This document shows positions 8,539 to 16,740 of a stretch of 64,000 nt of DNA, one piece after another. The notes under the pieces were generated by a model. That model worked only from the letters and a program-made list of their open reading frames with translations. It was not told the DNA's origin and made no database searches. The stretch is taken from contig CAWFMC010000014.1 of NCBI GenBank assembly GCA_963816725.1, forward strand, positions 186,001 through 250,000. The letters are read 5' to 3'. The stretch is from CAVSUB01 sp963816725 (GTDB lineage Bacteria > Acidobacteriota > Vicinamibacteria > Vicinamibacterales > 2-12-FULL-66-21). The first letter of the stretch is position 1, and each line of letters begins with the position of its first letter. Both the position numbers and the translations under genes were made by a program.

Positions 8539-9594
8539 TCAGTCCCACGCCGGGATCGGTGTCCCGCCCTGATCGCTCGAGCGATAGCATGCGTCGATCA
8601 GCGCCATCGTCTTGATGGTGTCCTCGACGGGGCTGACCAGCGCGGCGTCCTCGCCGGCGATGAATCGCTGCAGGTTCGACATCGGCCCTTCGAAGGCCTC
8701 GGTAAACCACGAGCCCCGCAGCGGCACGGGTTGCCACCGCCCTCCCGTGAAGAGCTCCATCTCGTCGGGTAAGCCGGAGGGATAGTCGAGATTCACCCCG
8801 AGCACCAGACGCGCCGCCCCACCGGTGCCTTCGATCATCAGCTCGGAACGTTTGAAGCGCGGTCCGGCGCGATGCGTGTGGTTCATCACCAGCGAGCAGC
8901 GCAGGTGGTCTCCGTAGTCGAGGATGATCGAACTCCGGGTGTCGCGCAGCTGCGGCGTCTCGGGATGCGCGACAGCCTTGCAGTACGCGCCCGCCGGCTC
9001 TCCGGCGATCATGCGGATGGCGTCGAGGTAATGAATCGAGTGATACACCAGCTCGAGGCGTGGCGCGCCGATCATGAAGGTCCAGAGATGCCAGGGCTGC
9101 TCGATCACGAGGTGTAGATCGATGTCGGTCAGCTCGCCGAGTGCGTCCCGCTCCAGCAGCGCGCGGAGAGCCAACATCGCCGGACTGAAGCGGAGCTGCA
9201 GGTTCACCGCGGCGGTCATCCCGCGCTCCTGGCACGTCCGCAGGATCCGGCCGGCCTCGCTCAAGTCGCGTCCCATCGGCTTCTGAATCAGGACTGCCGC
9301 GCCATGAGGCAACTGCTCCAGGACGCCGGAGATCTGGTCACCAGGCAGCGCCAGATCGAAGACAGCCCGGGGCACGCGGGTGGCCTCGGCAAGGGACTCG
9401 AACGCCGCCGGCAGATCGAAGCGCGAGGCGGTCGTGTGCGCGGCGGCCGGGTTGATGTCGTACACGCCGGCGATCGGAAAGCCGAGACGGCGATACGCGG
9501 GAATGTGCGCCGTACGAACGATGCCACCGCCGCCGACGAACACGATCGGGCGCGGCGCAGAGGGGCGCGCCCAGGCCTGAGGCAGATCCGTCAT
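8539..9594 (-). CDS. Gfo/Idh/MocA family oxidoreductase
   Basis: The product is 351 aa. The N-terminal Rossmann fold begins at PIVFVGGGGIVRTAHIPAYR, with the nucleotide loop GGGGIV and the adjacent AGVYDINPAAA. The family motif for cofactor and sugar contacts appears as ALVQKPMG-like text (VLIQKPMGRDLSEAG), where the Lys-Pro is the conserved EKP equivalent. The C-terminal half is the alpha/beta substrate domain (LVYHSIHYLDAIRMI). These enzymes oxidise or reduce sugars or inositols with NAD(P). As first gene of the fucose-like cassette it could supply the missing sugar dehydrogenase step, but Gfo proteins are functionally diverse and this is a guess. A start at ATG 9594 fits the Rossmann fold. 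Confidence 0.82.
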   Translation of the reverse strand: MTDLPQAWARPSAPRPIVFVGGGGIVRTAHIPAYRRLGFPIAGVYDINPAAAHTTASRFDLPAAFESLAEATRVPRAVFDLALPGDQISGVLEQLPHGAAVLIQKPMGRDLSEAGRILRTCQERGMTAAVNLQLRFSPAMLALRALLERDALGELTDIDLHLVIEQPWHLWTFMIGAPRLELVYHSIHYLDAIRMIAGEPAGAYCKAVAHPETPQLRDTRSSIILDYGDHLRCSLVMNHTHRAGPRFKRSELMIEGTGGAARLVLGVNLDYPSGLPDEMELFTGGRWQPVPLRGSWFTEAFEGPMSNLQRFIAGEDAALVSPVEDTIKTMALIDACYRSSDQGGTPIPAWD

Positions 9595-9790
9595 CCGTCC
9601 GCCATGCTAATACATCAGCCGCGCTGCGGTGCGGAGTACACCGGGCGCGTCCGCTTTTCCGCAATGAGTGGACAGCGGAGCTCGTGACGGCGTACGTCAC
9701 GGAGTTCAAGGGCAGTCCGGTCCGGCAGGCGTGGCTGAGAAGCGCTCGGTTGAACCCGAGCGGTCTCGGGAGCCGGGTCGGGACTGCTGT

Positions 9791-9796
9791 TATAGT
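9791..9796 (+). promoter_or_regulatory. Putative -10 box (TATAGT) of a near-leaderless transcript
   Basis: TATAGT ends 10 nt before the ATG at 9807. A start seven bases downstream of a -10 box would leave a 3- to 4-nt leader. No -35 box is obvious. Confidence 0.35.
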
Positions 9797-9806
9797 CGAT
9801 CCTGGC

Positions 9807-10391
9807 ATGACTGCTCCGCGACGGCCGCCGTGGATCCTCCTGCTGGCACTGCCAGTGTGGCTGGCTACGGCGCTGCCCGTCTCGGGCCAGACACTGACCG
9901 CCGACATCAACGGTGACGGCGTCTCGGATCGGATCGATGTCGGCCGCACCGCCGGCGAGCTGCTCGTCCGATTGTCCGGCGCGGGGCCCGCGCACCATTT
10001 CCGGATCCCAGGCCTCGCGCCTGACGGTTCGGTCGCCGCCCCCGGTCACGCGGGCGAGTCGAAGCTCCTGTTGACGAGCATCGGCCGGCGATATGTCCGC
10101 CTGCTCGCCTGGGTCAGCGCCACACGCTGGCGGTTCGTGTCCCGGCTGCCTTTGTGGCCGGGCGGAAGCGGCTGGCGGCGTCACGCGCGCGTCGCAACGC
10201 CTGCCGACGTCCCGACGCTCGACGATTTCGCCGGCGATGCCACCTGGCTGGTCACGGTTCCGGCGCTCGACCTCCGCCCGTTGGCGGCGCACGCCAGCCG
10301 CCTGCACGACCACGACGCGCGGTTCTCCACGCTCCCTCCCAATCTGCCGCGCGCCCCGCGTGGTCCGCCGGACCGTCAGCTCCTCCCATAA
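9807..10391 (+). CDS. Secreted hypothetical protein with a DxNxDGxxD calcium-type motif
   Basis: The product is 194 aa and I do not recognise its family. The N-terminus is a signal peptide (PRRPPWILLLALPVWLATALPVSG, described rather than quoted beyond its core) ending before QTL. Immediately after it lies DINGDGVSDRIDVG, a dockerin/FG-GAP-like calcium loop that usually opens a beta-propeller repeat, here present only once. The rest is beta-rich, with LLLTSIGRRYVRLLAW and a Pro/Arg-rich C-terminus. I chose the ATG at 9807 over the upstream frame start at 9684 because the signal peptide begins there and a TATAGT box precedes it. It stands alone between a divergent oxidoreductase and the radical SAM operon. 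Confidence 0.55.
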   Translation: MTAPRRPPWILLLALPVWLATALPVSGQTLTADINGDGVSDRIDVGRTAGELLVRLSGAGPAHHFRIPGLAPDGSVAAPGHAGESKLLLTSIGRRYVRLLAWVSATRWRFVSRLPLWPGGSGWRRHARVATPADVPTLDDFAGDATWLVTVPALDLRPLAAHASRLHDHDARFSTLPPNLPRAPRGPPDRQLLP

Positions 10392-10509
10392 CGTTCGATT
10401 CATGTGACCCGGTAATCGCCTTGGCGATTCAAGGGTCCGCCGTGTACGGCCCGAGAGGTGGCGTGCTGCCGCCGCGTACGACCGCGTACGGTTCAGGGGA
10501 GCGTGACTC

Positions 10510-11904
10510 ATGCGGATTGTGCTCGCGGATCTGGCTTCGTCGGACGGCTTCGTCAGCAAGGACACGGTCGTCGGTGGTTACGGCTCGCGGCTGCGGCCGT
10601 TCTCCAGGGTCACGGGGATGGTGTGTTCCATGAAGCGGCAGCTCCACGATCTGCCGAGCGTGCAGCTCGGGTACATCGCCGCGCTGTGTGCCGCGGCCGG
10701 CCATGAGGTCGTGTATACCGAAGGGCCACCGGTCGACGGCGACGTGGCCCTGGTGCTCACGTCGCTGGTCGATCACAAGAATGAGGCGGCCTGGGCGGAT
10801 GCCCAGCGCCGGCGGGGCATGCGGATCGGCTTCATCGGGCTGACGGCCTCGAAGCTGCCGGAGCTGTTCGAGCCGCACGGCGACTTCGTCATTCTCGGGG
10901 AACCTGAGAGGGCGGTCATGGCGCTGGCAGCGGGCGCCCGGCTGGAGGGTCGCGTCGACAGCCCGGCGATCACCGATCTCGACACGCTGCCCTTCCCGCG
11001 CTGGGACATCGTCCGCGGCGCGGCACGTCGGTGGTGGTCGCCGCCGTTCTCGGGACGGCCCGTGGGCGGCGCCTACCCGCTGATGGCCAGCCGCGGCTGC
11101 CCCGAGTTCTGCACCTACTGCCCGCACCGGATTCTGGCCTCGCACCGCACGCGCACACCCGGGAACATCGCCGACGAGCTCGAGTATCTCGCGAGCCTCC
11201 AGCATCATCCGTACGTGGTGTTCCGCGATCCGCTGTTCACGGACAATCGCGACCAGTGCCTCGCCTTGTGCGATGAGATCCGGGCCCGCGGGATCCGGAT
11301 CCGGTTCGAGTGCGAGACGCGGCTCGACCGGCTGGATCCGTTCCTGATCGAGGCGCTGCACAAGGCCGGCCTCGCGGCCATCAGCTTCGGCGTGGAGACG
11401 GTGTCGACCGAGACGCTGAAGCGTGCCGGCCGTCGGCCCATCCCGCCCGAGCACCAACGCCAGGTCATCGCCGACTGCCGCCGCCGCGGCATCGTCTCGG
11501 CGGCGTTCTACGTGTTCGGGTTCCTGCAGGACGACTGGCAATCGATCGCCGCGACCATCGACTACGCGATCGACATGGGTTCAACGGTGGCCCAGTTCAA
11601 ATTGCTGACGCCCTACCCCGGCACCCCCATGTACCGCCAGCTCGCGCCGCGTATCTACGAGCAGGACTGGGAACGATTCGACGGTTACACGCCGACGTTC
11701 ACCCACCCATCGCTGACCGCCGACGAGCTCTCATTCCTCCTCGGCGCGGCATACAACCGCTTCTACATGCGGCCGTCCTGCGTCGCGACCTACTTCCGGG
11801 TGCCAGACCATGTCCGGCGAGTGGTGTCGCGGTTCGATCGGCTGGTCGTGGCGCGCCACGAGCGGGCGGAGCGCGCCGCGATGACCCGAACCGTCACATG
11901 CTGA
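10510..11904 (+). CDS. B12-binding-type radical SAM protein
   Basis: The product is 464 aa. The N-terminal third resembles a cobalamin-binding Rossmann domain (SVQLGYIAALCAAAGHEVVYTE; GDFVILGEPE) but lacks the DxHxxG cobalamin motif. The radical SAM core follows, with the iron-sulfur cysteines in SRGCPEFCTYCPH (CxxxCxxC) and the conserved ISFGVETVSTETLKRAGR and TPYPGTPMY segments. Such proteins carry out radical methylations, cyclisations or rearrangements in lipid, hopanoid and secondary metabolism; the substrate is unknown. The ATG at 10510 follows GGGGAGCG. Its stop codon is overlapped by the start of the next small gene, which in turn overlaps a DedA gene, so a three-gene coupled operon is likely. 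Confidence 0.85.
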   Translation: MRIVLADLASSDGFVSKDTVVGGYGSRLRPFSRVTGMVCSMKRQLHDLPSVQLGYIAALCAAAGHEVVYTEGPPVDGDVALVLTSLVDHKNEAAWADAQRRRGMRIGFIGLTASKLPELFEPHGDFVILGEPERAVMALAAGARLEGRVDSPAITDLDTLPFPRWDIVRGAARRWWSPPFSGRPVGGAYPLMASRGCPEFCTYCPHRILASHRTRTPGNIADELEYLASLQHHPYVVFRDPLFTDNRDQCLALCDEIRARGIRIRFECETRLDRLDPFLIEALHKAGLAAISFGVETVSTETLKRAGRRPIPPEHQRQVIADCRRRGIVSAAFYVFGFLQDDWQSIAATIDYAIDMGSTVAQFKLLTPYPGTPMYRQLAPRIYEQDWERFDGYTPTFTHPSLTADELSFLLGAAYNRFYMRPSCVATYFRVPDHVRRVVSRFDRLVVARHERAERAAMTRTVTC

Positions 11905-12188
11905 CGGCCATCCCCCGATACGGCGCACGGGTGATCGCGCCGAACCGCCGGCTCGATCCGCTGCCGGACACCTCCGGCCCCCGCGACCGCAGCGTGCCGG
12001 CGGCTGTTCGACTCGACGGCCTCCGCGAGCGCGTCCCCTGGACCGGCGAGACGGCGGCGTCGGCCGAGAGGGTCGACGCCGCCGGCGCGGCAACAGCGGC
12101 CACCGCGATCCAGCCCCCGGTGGACGCGTCGCGGTCGCCCGACGGACTGGAACCGGTCGGGCTACGCGCGGTCGGCGCCTGCCCGTGA
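11898..12188 (+). CDS. 96-aa ORF with a DegT-aminotransferase-like N-terminus; probable gene relic
   Basis: The ATG at 11898 lies inside the end of the radical SAM gene (7-nt overlap), and its TGA overlaps the GTG of the DedA gene (GTGA at 12185-12188), so it is coupled at both ends. The first residues, LTAIPRYGARVIAP, closely match the start of the aminotransferase encoded at 16558 (AAIPRFGTRVVPE). The remaining 80 residues are Ala/Arg/Pro-rich and show no aminotransferase motifs, no PLP lysine and no membrane segment. I read it as the 5' end of a DegT gene whose body was lost in frame, leaving a linker that preserves coupling. A genuine small protein of unknown role is the alternative. Confidence 0.4.
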   Translation: MLTAIPRYGARVIAPNRRLDPLPDTSGPRDRSVPAAVRLDGLRERVPWTGETAASAERVDAAGAATAATAIQPPVDASRSPDGLEPVGLRAVGACP

Positions 12189-12727
12189 TCCCTACCGGAC
12201 ATTTCGCGTACCTGGCGATCTACCTCGCCGCGATTGTCGAGGGCGAATTGGTGTTCATCGCCGCCTCGGTGCTGGTCGCCTCCGGGCAGCTTCATTACCT
12301 CGCGGTGCTCGTCGCCGGCGCGCTCGGAGCGGCGACCGGCGATCAGCTGTACTTCTACGGATTGCGTGGACGGCTGGAGCGGTGGCTGTCGCGCTGGGCC
12401 ACGATGGCGGCGCGCCGTGACGCGATCGTCACACGGGTGCAACGCCATCAGTCCTTGATGGTCCTGGCCATCCGCTTTGCGCCCGGGCTCCGCATCGCCA
12501 TCGCCGCGGCCTGCGCTTACGCCAAGGTCCCGCCGCTTCGGTTCAGCCTCCTGAACCTCGCGTCCGCGTTCGTGTGGGCGACCGTGCTGCTCGCGCTGGT
12601 CAGCCGGGTCGGTCCGTCGGTGTTCGCTCGCGCCGGCCTGAGCGGCATATGGGGCGCCATCATCCCAGGCGCGGTCATCGTCCTCTTCGGATGGTGGCTC
12701 GGAAGAGACTTGCGAGAGAGGGGCTGA
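12185..12727 (+). CDS. DedA family (SNARE-associated-like) membrane protein
   Basis: The product is 180 aa, slightly short for DedA. Several hydrophobic segments are seen, with the re-entrant loop signature VEGELVFIAASVLVASGQL, then GATGDQLYFYGLRGR and the conserved arginine motif IRFAPGLRIAIAAACAYAKVP. DedA proteins are inner-membrane transporters linked to undecaprenyl phosphate or phospholipid translocation and to proton-motive force maintenance. The GTG start is coupled to the preceding ORF by a 4-nt overlap. Association with a radical SAM enzyme suggests a lipid-modification context, which is inference. Confidence 0.85.
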   Translation: MIPTGHFAYLAIYLAAIVEGELVFIAASVLVASGQLHYLAVLVAGALGAATGDQLYFYGLRGRLERWLSRWATMAARRDAIVTRVQRHQSLMVLAIRFAPGLRIAIAAACAYAKVPPLRFSLLNLASAFVWATVLLALVSRVGPSVFARAGLSGIWGAIIPGAVIVLFGWWLGRDLRERG

Positions 12728-12731
12728 GAAC

Positions 12732-12753
12732 GCTCGAACCTATCGAACCTTCG
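12732..12753. repeat. Short TCGAACC repeat at a convergent gene junction
   Basis: Two units of the ATCGAACCT type sit between the DedA gene and the convergent isomerase gene, in the same orientation as the right arms of the larger GGTTCGA/TCGAACC arrays elsewhere in the window. Confidence 0.45.
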
Positions 12754-12758
12754 GGCGC

Positions 12759-13643
12759 TCAGAACCTCAGGTCCTGAAGATATCTGGCACTGGCGGCGAG
12801 GCTCTCGAACGGCGCCTTCGGCTGGTCGTGTTCGACGAAGTAATGCGTGATGCCGGCAGTTTGTGCGTGCGCGAAGATCCGGGCCCAGTCGATCGGGCCG
12901 GGGCCGACATCGGCGACGTCCGGCAGCAGCGTCTCGATCGGGGGCGCGACGGTCCACTTCGCGGCATCGGGCGGCAGCTTTTTCAATCCCTTCACGTGGA
13001 CCAGCGGGAACCGGCCTGGATACTTGTCGAACCATGCCACCGGATCCTGCCCCGCCGCGGCCGCCCAGCACAGGTCCAGCTCGATCTTGACCAGCTTCGG
13101 ATCGCAGGTTTCGAGAATCAGATCGAGCGGCTTCTTGCCATCGACCGGAACGAACTCGAAATGATGGTTGTGATAGGCGAACTGGATCCCGGCCTTCTGG
13201 GTCAACGCGCCCGCCTTGTTGAACGTCTCGGCCGCACGCGTCCAGGCGCCCGGTTGCTTCCGGACCGCCTCGTCGATCCACGGATTGACGATGAACTGAT
13301 GGCCGATGATCGTGCTCGCCTCGATCACCTTGGGAAAGGTGTCCCCGAGCTGATCGTACGGGATGTGCGTGGACGGCGCGGTCAGGCCGGACGCTGCCAG
13401 CGCGGCCTTGACCTGCTGCGGCGTCTTGTCGAAGTAGCCGGCGAACTCGACCTCCTTGTAGCCAAGGGCGGCGACCTTGGCGAGGGTGCCGTCGAAGTCC
13501 TTGGCCATCGCGTCGCGGACGGTATAGAGCTGCATGCCGAGCCGCTCAATGCGGTGCGATTGCGCGAACACCCGGGCCGGCGCGGCGGCCATCGCGAGGC
13601 CGGCGCCGAGGCTGCCGAGGAACGAACGGCGGTTCAGAGACAT
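12759..13643 (-). CDS. Tat-exported sugar phosphate isomerase/epimerase-like protein (AP endonuclease 2 fold)
   Basis: The product is 294 aa with a twin-arginine signal (NRRSFLGSLGAGLAMAAAP), so it is exported folded. The mature part is a xylose-isomerase-like TIM barrel: GMQLYTVRDAMAKDF at strand 1, YKEVEFAGYFDKTPQQVK, FAYHNHHFEFVP, KIELDLCWAAAAG and PLVHVKGLKKLP, with the His, Glu and Asp residues that usually bind a divalent metal. The substrate is unknown; similar Tat-exported barrels are widespread in bacteria that degrade complex carbohydrates. The ATG at 13643 follows AAAGGA; the frame continues to 13862 only through repeat DNA. Its 3' end abuts a TCGAACC repeat. Confidence 0.83.
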   Translation of the reverse strand: MSLNRRSFLGSLGAGLAMAAAPARVFAQSHRIERLGMQLYTVRDAMAKDFDGTLAKVAALGYKEVEFAGYFDKTPQQVKAALAASGLTAPSTHIPYDQLGDTFPKVIEASTIIGHQFIVNPWIDEAVRKQPGAWTRAAETFNKAGALTQKAGIQFAYHNHHFEFVPVDGKKPLDLILETCDPKLVKIELDLCWAAAAGQDPVAWFDKYPGRFPLVHVKGLKKLPPDAAKWTVAPPIETLLPDVADVGPGPIDWARIFAHAQTAGITHYFVEHDQPKAPFESLAASARYLQDLRF

Positions 13644-13660
13644 TGCGGTCCTTTCAAGGC

Positions 13661-13866
13661 GGTTTATGAGGTTCATGGGGTTCATGAGGTTGGGTTCAGG
13701 GTTCGGCGTACGGTTCATGGGTTCCTCGTTCGGCGTTGGTTCCTCGTTCGCGTTCAGGTTCAACTTTTCAGCCTTCAATTGTGTTGCGACGGCTGCGAAC
13801 CGCCGAACCGCGGCGACGCGGAACCGAACGTTGAACCGTGAACCCAACCTTTGAACCCCCATGAAC
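13661..13866. repeat. GGTTC / GAACC self-complementary array
   Basis: The left half holds many GGTTC units on the plus strand (GAGGTTCATGGGGTTCATG and similar), and the right half holds GAACC units (GCGAACCGCCGAACCGCG, GAACCCAACC). The DNA can therefore fold back on itself across about 200 bp. It fills the gap between divergent genes. The unit is degenerate compared with the arrays at 29472 and 35131. Confidence 0.75.
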
Positions 13867-13892
13867 CAACTCGCGCCCGCGTGCGCGAGTTG
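13867..13892. terminator. Perfect hairpin at the end of the GGTTC/GAACC array
   Basis: CAACTCGCGC pairs perfectly with GCGCGAGTTG around a 6-nt CCGCGT loop. It lies upstream of the esterase gene between divergent genes, so it may be a structural element of the repeat or block read-through rather than end a particular gene. Confidence 0.45.
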
Positions 13893-13967
13893 AGTGTAAC
13901 AGCGCCCTGACCGCGCGCCTGTCGACCGCCTCGCTGTGCTATGGTTCCGTCCCGCGAGGACAACACG

Positions 13968-14948
13968 ATGACGCTGCAGCGGACGATGATTGCGGGTGTG
14001 GTGCTGATGATGGCGACGGGCGGGTCAGCGGGCCGGGCCGCCGGACGTCTGACGGCGCAGGCCGGGGCGCGCGGCGCGGCGCCGCAGACCACGGCGCCAG
14101 CCGGTCGCGGCACGCCGTCGGGCATGAACATGCTGCCCGAAGAGATCCCGCTGTGGGAGGGGGGCGCGCCCGGTGCGCTCGGAAGCGCCGATGCCGACAA
14201 ACCGACCCTGACCATCTATCGTGCCAGCCGTCGCTCCTCGGGCACTGCCGTCGTGATCGCTCCGGGCGGCGGCTACCAGAACCTCGCGATGGATCACGAG
14301 GGCCGTCAAGTGGCGGCGTTCTTCAACTCGATGGGCGTCAGTGCGTTCGTACTCAAGTACCGTCTCGGACCCAAGTATCACCATCCGATCGAGCTCGGCG
14401 ACGCCCAGCGCGCTATCCGCATCGTCCGATCGCGCGCCCAGGAGCTCGGCGTGCTGCCCAATCGGATCGGGATGATGGGCTTCTCGGCGGGCGGCCACCT
14501 GGCGTCCACCGCGGCGACACATTTCGACAGCGGCAAGGCCGACGCGCCGGACGCGATCGACCGCGTGAGCAGCCGCCCGGACTTCCTGATCCTCGGGTAT
14601 CCCGTCGTCTCCACAGATCCGGCCATCGCCCACGCCGGGTCGGTCAAGAACCTCCTCGGTGACAACCCGGATCCGAAGCTGCTCGAGGATCTCTCGAACG
14701 ATCTGCGAGTCACGCCGGACACGCCGCCGACGTTCATCTTCCAGACCAACGCTGACACGACCGTCCCCGCCGAGAACAGCGTGCGCTTCTACGTCGCATT
14801 GCGCAAAGCCAAGGTGCCGGCGGAGATGCACATCTTCGAGAACGGCGCGCACGGTGTCGGGTTGGCGCTCGACGACCCGGCGCTCAGCCTGTGGCCGACG
14901 TTACTGACCAACTGGCTCAGAGGGAGAGGGCTCCTCACCAAGCCCTAG
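13968..14948 (+). CDS. Secreted alpha/beta-hydrolase (BD-FAE-like esterase)
   Basis: The product is about 326 aa. The N-terminus has a hydrophobic export segment (MIAGVVLMMATGGSAG) followed by a low-complexity Ala/Gly/Pro linker. The hydrolase domain shows the oxyanion region VVIAPGGGYQNLAMDHEG, the nucleophile elbow GFSAGGH (Ser in G-x-S-x-G), the acid residue region FIFQTNADTTVPAEN and the catalytic His in FENGAHGVGL. Enzymes with this layout are acetyl-xylan, pectin-acetyl or feruloyl esterases; the substrate is not determined. The start at ATG 13968 follows GAGGAC; an upstream in-frame ATG at 13941 is less likely. The stop codon TAG lies inside the terminal inverted repeat of a MITE-like element, so the natural C-terminus may have been altered. 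Confidence 0.85.
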   Translation: MTLQRTMIAGVVLMMATGGSAGRAAGRLTAQAGARGAAPQTTAPAGRGTPSGMNMLPEEIPLWEGGAPGALGSADADKPTLTIYRASRRSSGTAVVIAPGGGYQNLAMDHEGRQVAAFFNSMGVSAFVLKYRLGPKYHHPIELGDAQRAIRIVRSRAQELGVLPNRIGMMGFSAGGHLASTAATHFDSGKADAPDAIDRVSSRPDFLILGYPVVSTDPAIAHAGSVKNLLGDNPDPKLLEDLSNDLRVTPDTPPTFIFQTNADTTVPAENSVRFYVALRKAKVPAEMHIFENGAHGVGLALDDPALSLWPTLLTNWLRGRGLLTKP

Positions 14949-15070
14949 CAGGCCGCTGAAAAAGGGCGGCCTGATGTGAAATGGCAAATGGCAGATGTGA
15001 AAACACTGGGGTTCTGCCATCTTCCATCTGACATCCGCCATTCAGTATGCGTTTTTCAGCATCCTGCTAG
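14945..15070. mobile_element. MITE-like element with 19-bp terminal inverted repeats
   Basis: The left end CTAGCAGGCCGCTGAAAAA (14945-14963) and the right end TTTTTCAGCATCCTGCTAG (15052-15070) are inverted copies matching at 17 of 19 positions. The 126-bp element has no coding capacity. Its interior holds a second imperfect palindrome (ATGGCAGATGTGAAA against CATCTGACATCCGCCAT). It overlaps the last codons of the esterase and is AT-richer than its surroundings, suggesting transfer. No matching transposase is in the window. Confidence 0.7.
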
Positions 15071-15086
15071 TGTCCCGAGTCATGAT

Positions 15087-15172
15087 CAACTCCCAACCTC
15101 CAACCTCCTACTCCCAAAAGGGAACCGATTCGCTACGATTTCTGGAACTTGGGGATTGGGCGTTGGGAGTTG
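15087..15172. repeat. Inverted repeat beside the MITE
   Basis: CAACTCCCAA (15087-15096) and TTGGGAGTTG (15163-15172) are exact inverted copies. Further CCAACCTCC/GGGGATTGGG complementarity lies inside. The 300-bp stretch 14949-15297 holds only this and the MITE, with no gene. Confidence 0.55.
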
Positions 15173-15297
15173 ACTGGCTGAGTATTTCATCAGCGTGCTA
15201 CGCCTTCGGAGTCGCCGCCGTGGGGAAATGGTCGAGATTGTCTGCGCCGCCGCGGCGTTTGAGAACCGCTTTGCCCCAAACACTCCCGGAGCGGTTT

Positions 15298-16558
15298 TCA
15301 AGGCGCCGCTGCGTGCGCCAGCCTCATCACCTCTGACCGCATGAGACGCCCGACCCGCTCGATCTCCGAGTCCGACAGGGACTCGTAGACCGGCACCTGC
15401 ACGGCCGCGGCCGCCCTCTCCGCCCCCGGCGCCGCCGGGCCACTCCATCCAAATAAGTCCATCCGTGTGCAGACGTCGACGTGCATGGGCGCCACGTCGA
15501 CGCCGCGGCGAATGCACCGCTTCACGATCGTCCGACTGTCGGGAACATAGGCGCAGTACCTGGTAGTACACGTGGGTGCGATCGGGGGGAGTCCGTGGAA
15601 TCGTGATGCCGGGCACATCGCCCAGCAGGCTGTCCAGCATGCGCGCATGTCGCCTGGTGCGGTCGATGAACTCCGGCAGCCGCCTCAGGCCGGCCAGGCC
15701 GAGCGCGGCCTGGACGTTGGAGAAGCGGCCGCGATAATGCGTCGGCAGCGGATCGAGCGGCCGAACGCGTTCCCACAGGCGCTCTTCCGGTTTCGCATTC
15801 ACCCACGATGCGGCATACCAGATTGGAAACAGCGAGTACGTGAAGACGTTCGGGCGGATGAACGTATGCTGCCACTTGCCGGCGGAGAGGATGCTCTCCA
15901 CGCGTTTCTCGCTCGGCCACGCTTCGCCGTCCGCGAGCTCGCCGACCCGTCGGGCGAGGTCGGGATCGCGGATCCACGCCAGGCCGCCGCCATAGGTATT
16001 GAGCGGCTTGAAGGCTTGAAAACTGAAGAAGCTCGCGTCGCCAAGCGTCCCGACCATCTGGTCCCGGTACATGGCGCCAAGCGAGTGCGCGCAGTCCTCG
16101 ATGACCTTGAGATTGTGGCGGCGCGCCAGCTCGATGATCGGATCCATGTCGCAGGCCAGCCCATAGAGGTGGGTCGGCAGCACCGCTCGAGTGTTCGGCG
16201 TGATCGCACGTTCGACCGCGCGTGGGGAAAGGGTGAAGGTCGTCGGGTCGATGTCCACGAAAATCGGCTTCAGGCCGGCGACGCGGGTGATTTCGGGTAC
16301 GACCCAGAAGGTCAGCGCCGGCACGATGATTTCGGCGCCGGGTGGGAAGTCCATCGCCTTCAAGATGAAATAGAGCGCCATCCTCCCGTATTCCGTTGAG
16401 CACGTTCGCACCTGCCCGGACCCGAGAAACTGCGCGAAGGCCTGCTCGAAGGCTTCCACGTGCGGTCCTTGGACAAACTGCCCGCGCCGGCGGCACTCGT
16501 CGATGATCTGGTGCCGTTCTGGAACAACCCTGGTGCCAAACCTTGGAATAGCGGCCAT
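15298..16558 (-). pseudogene. DegT/DnrJ/EryC1/StrS aminotransferase, frameshifted
   Basis: From the ATG at 16558 the product reads as a PLP-dependent sugar-type aminotransferase: IPRFGTRVVPERHQIIDECR, LTFWVVPEITRVAGLKPIFVDIDP, THLYGLACDMDPIIEL, VIEDCAHSLGAMY and the PLP-lysine region SFFSFQAFKPLNTYGGG. After THVYYQ, near 15560, the frame changes. The correct continuation (YCAYVPDSRTIVKRC through EVMRLAHAAAP, stop at 15298) is one frame over, while the original frame runs on as nonsense to 15086. The total, 1261 nt, is one base more than a multiple of three, consistent with an extra G in CAGGTAC. Rejoined length is about 419 aa. Such enzymes aminate nucleotide-sugars or related ketones. A sequencing error cannot be excluded. 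Confidence 0.8.
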
Positions 16559-16740
16559 GTTCCTATGGTCCTCGAAAGTGTCTTTGGCGCGAAGAATTCT
16601 TCGTCCGCCGCCACCCCACGAGGACGTCACAGCGAGGATCGCAACGAGCGAGTGCTGGCCAGCCGCACGCGCACTGACCGTCGTGCCCCGCTGATCAGTG
16701 TTCGGACGGCCAGGGCTCGACGGGGTTCAGCCGGAACCCC

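Noticed and set aside
14945..15172. Complete insertion sequence downstream of the esterase
   Set aside because: There are inverted repeats but no transposase frame; at 126 bp it can only be a non-autonomous element.
15086..15297. C-terminal extension of the aminotransferase frame to 15086
   Set aside because: After the frame change near 15560 the residues are Arg/Gly/Ala nonsense, and the real C-terminus is found in the adjacent frame ending at 15298.
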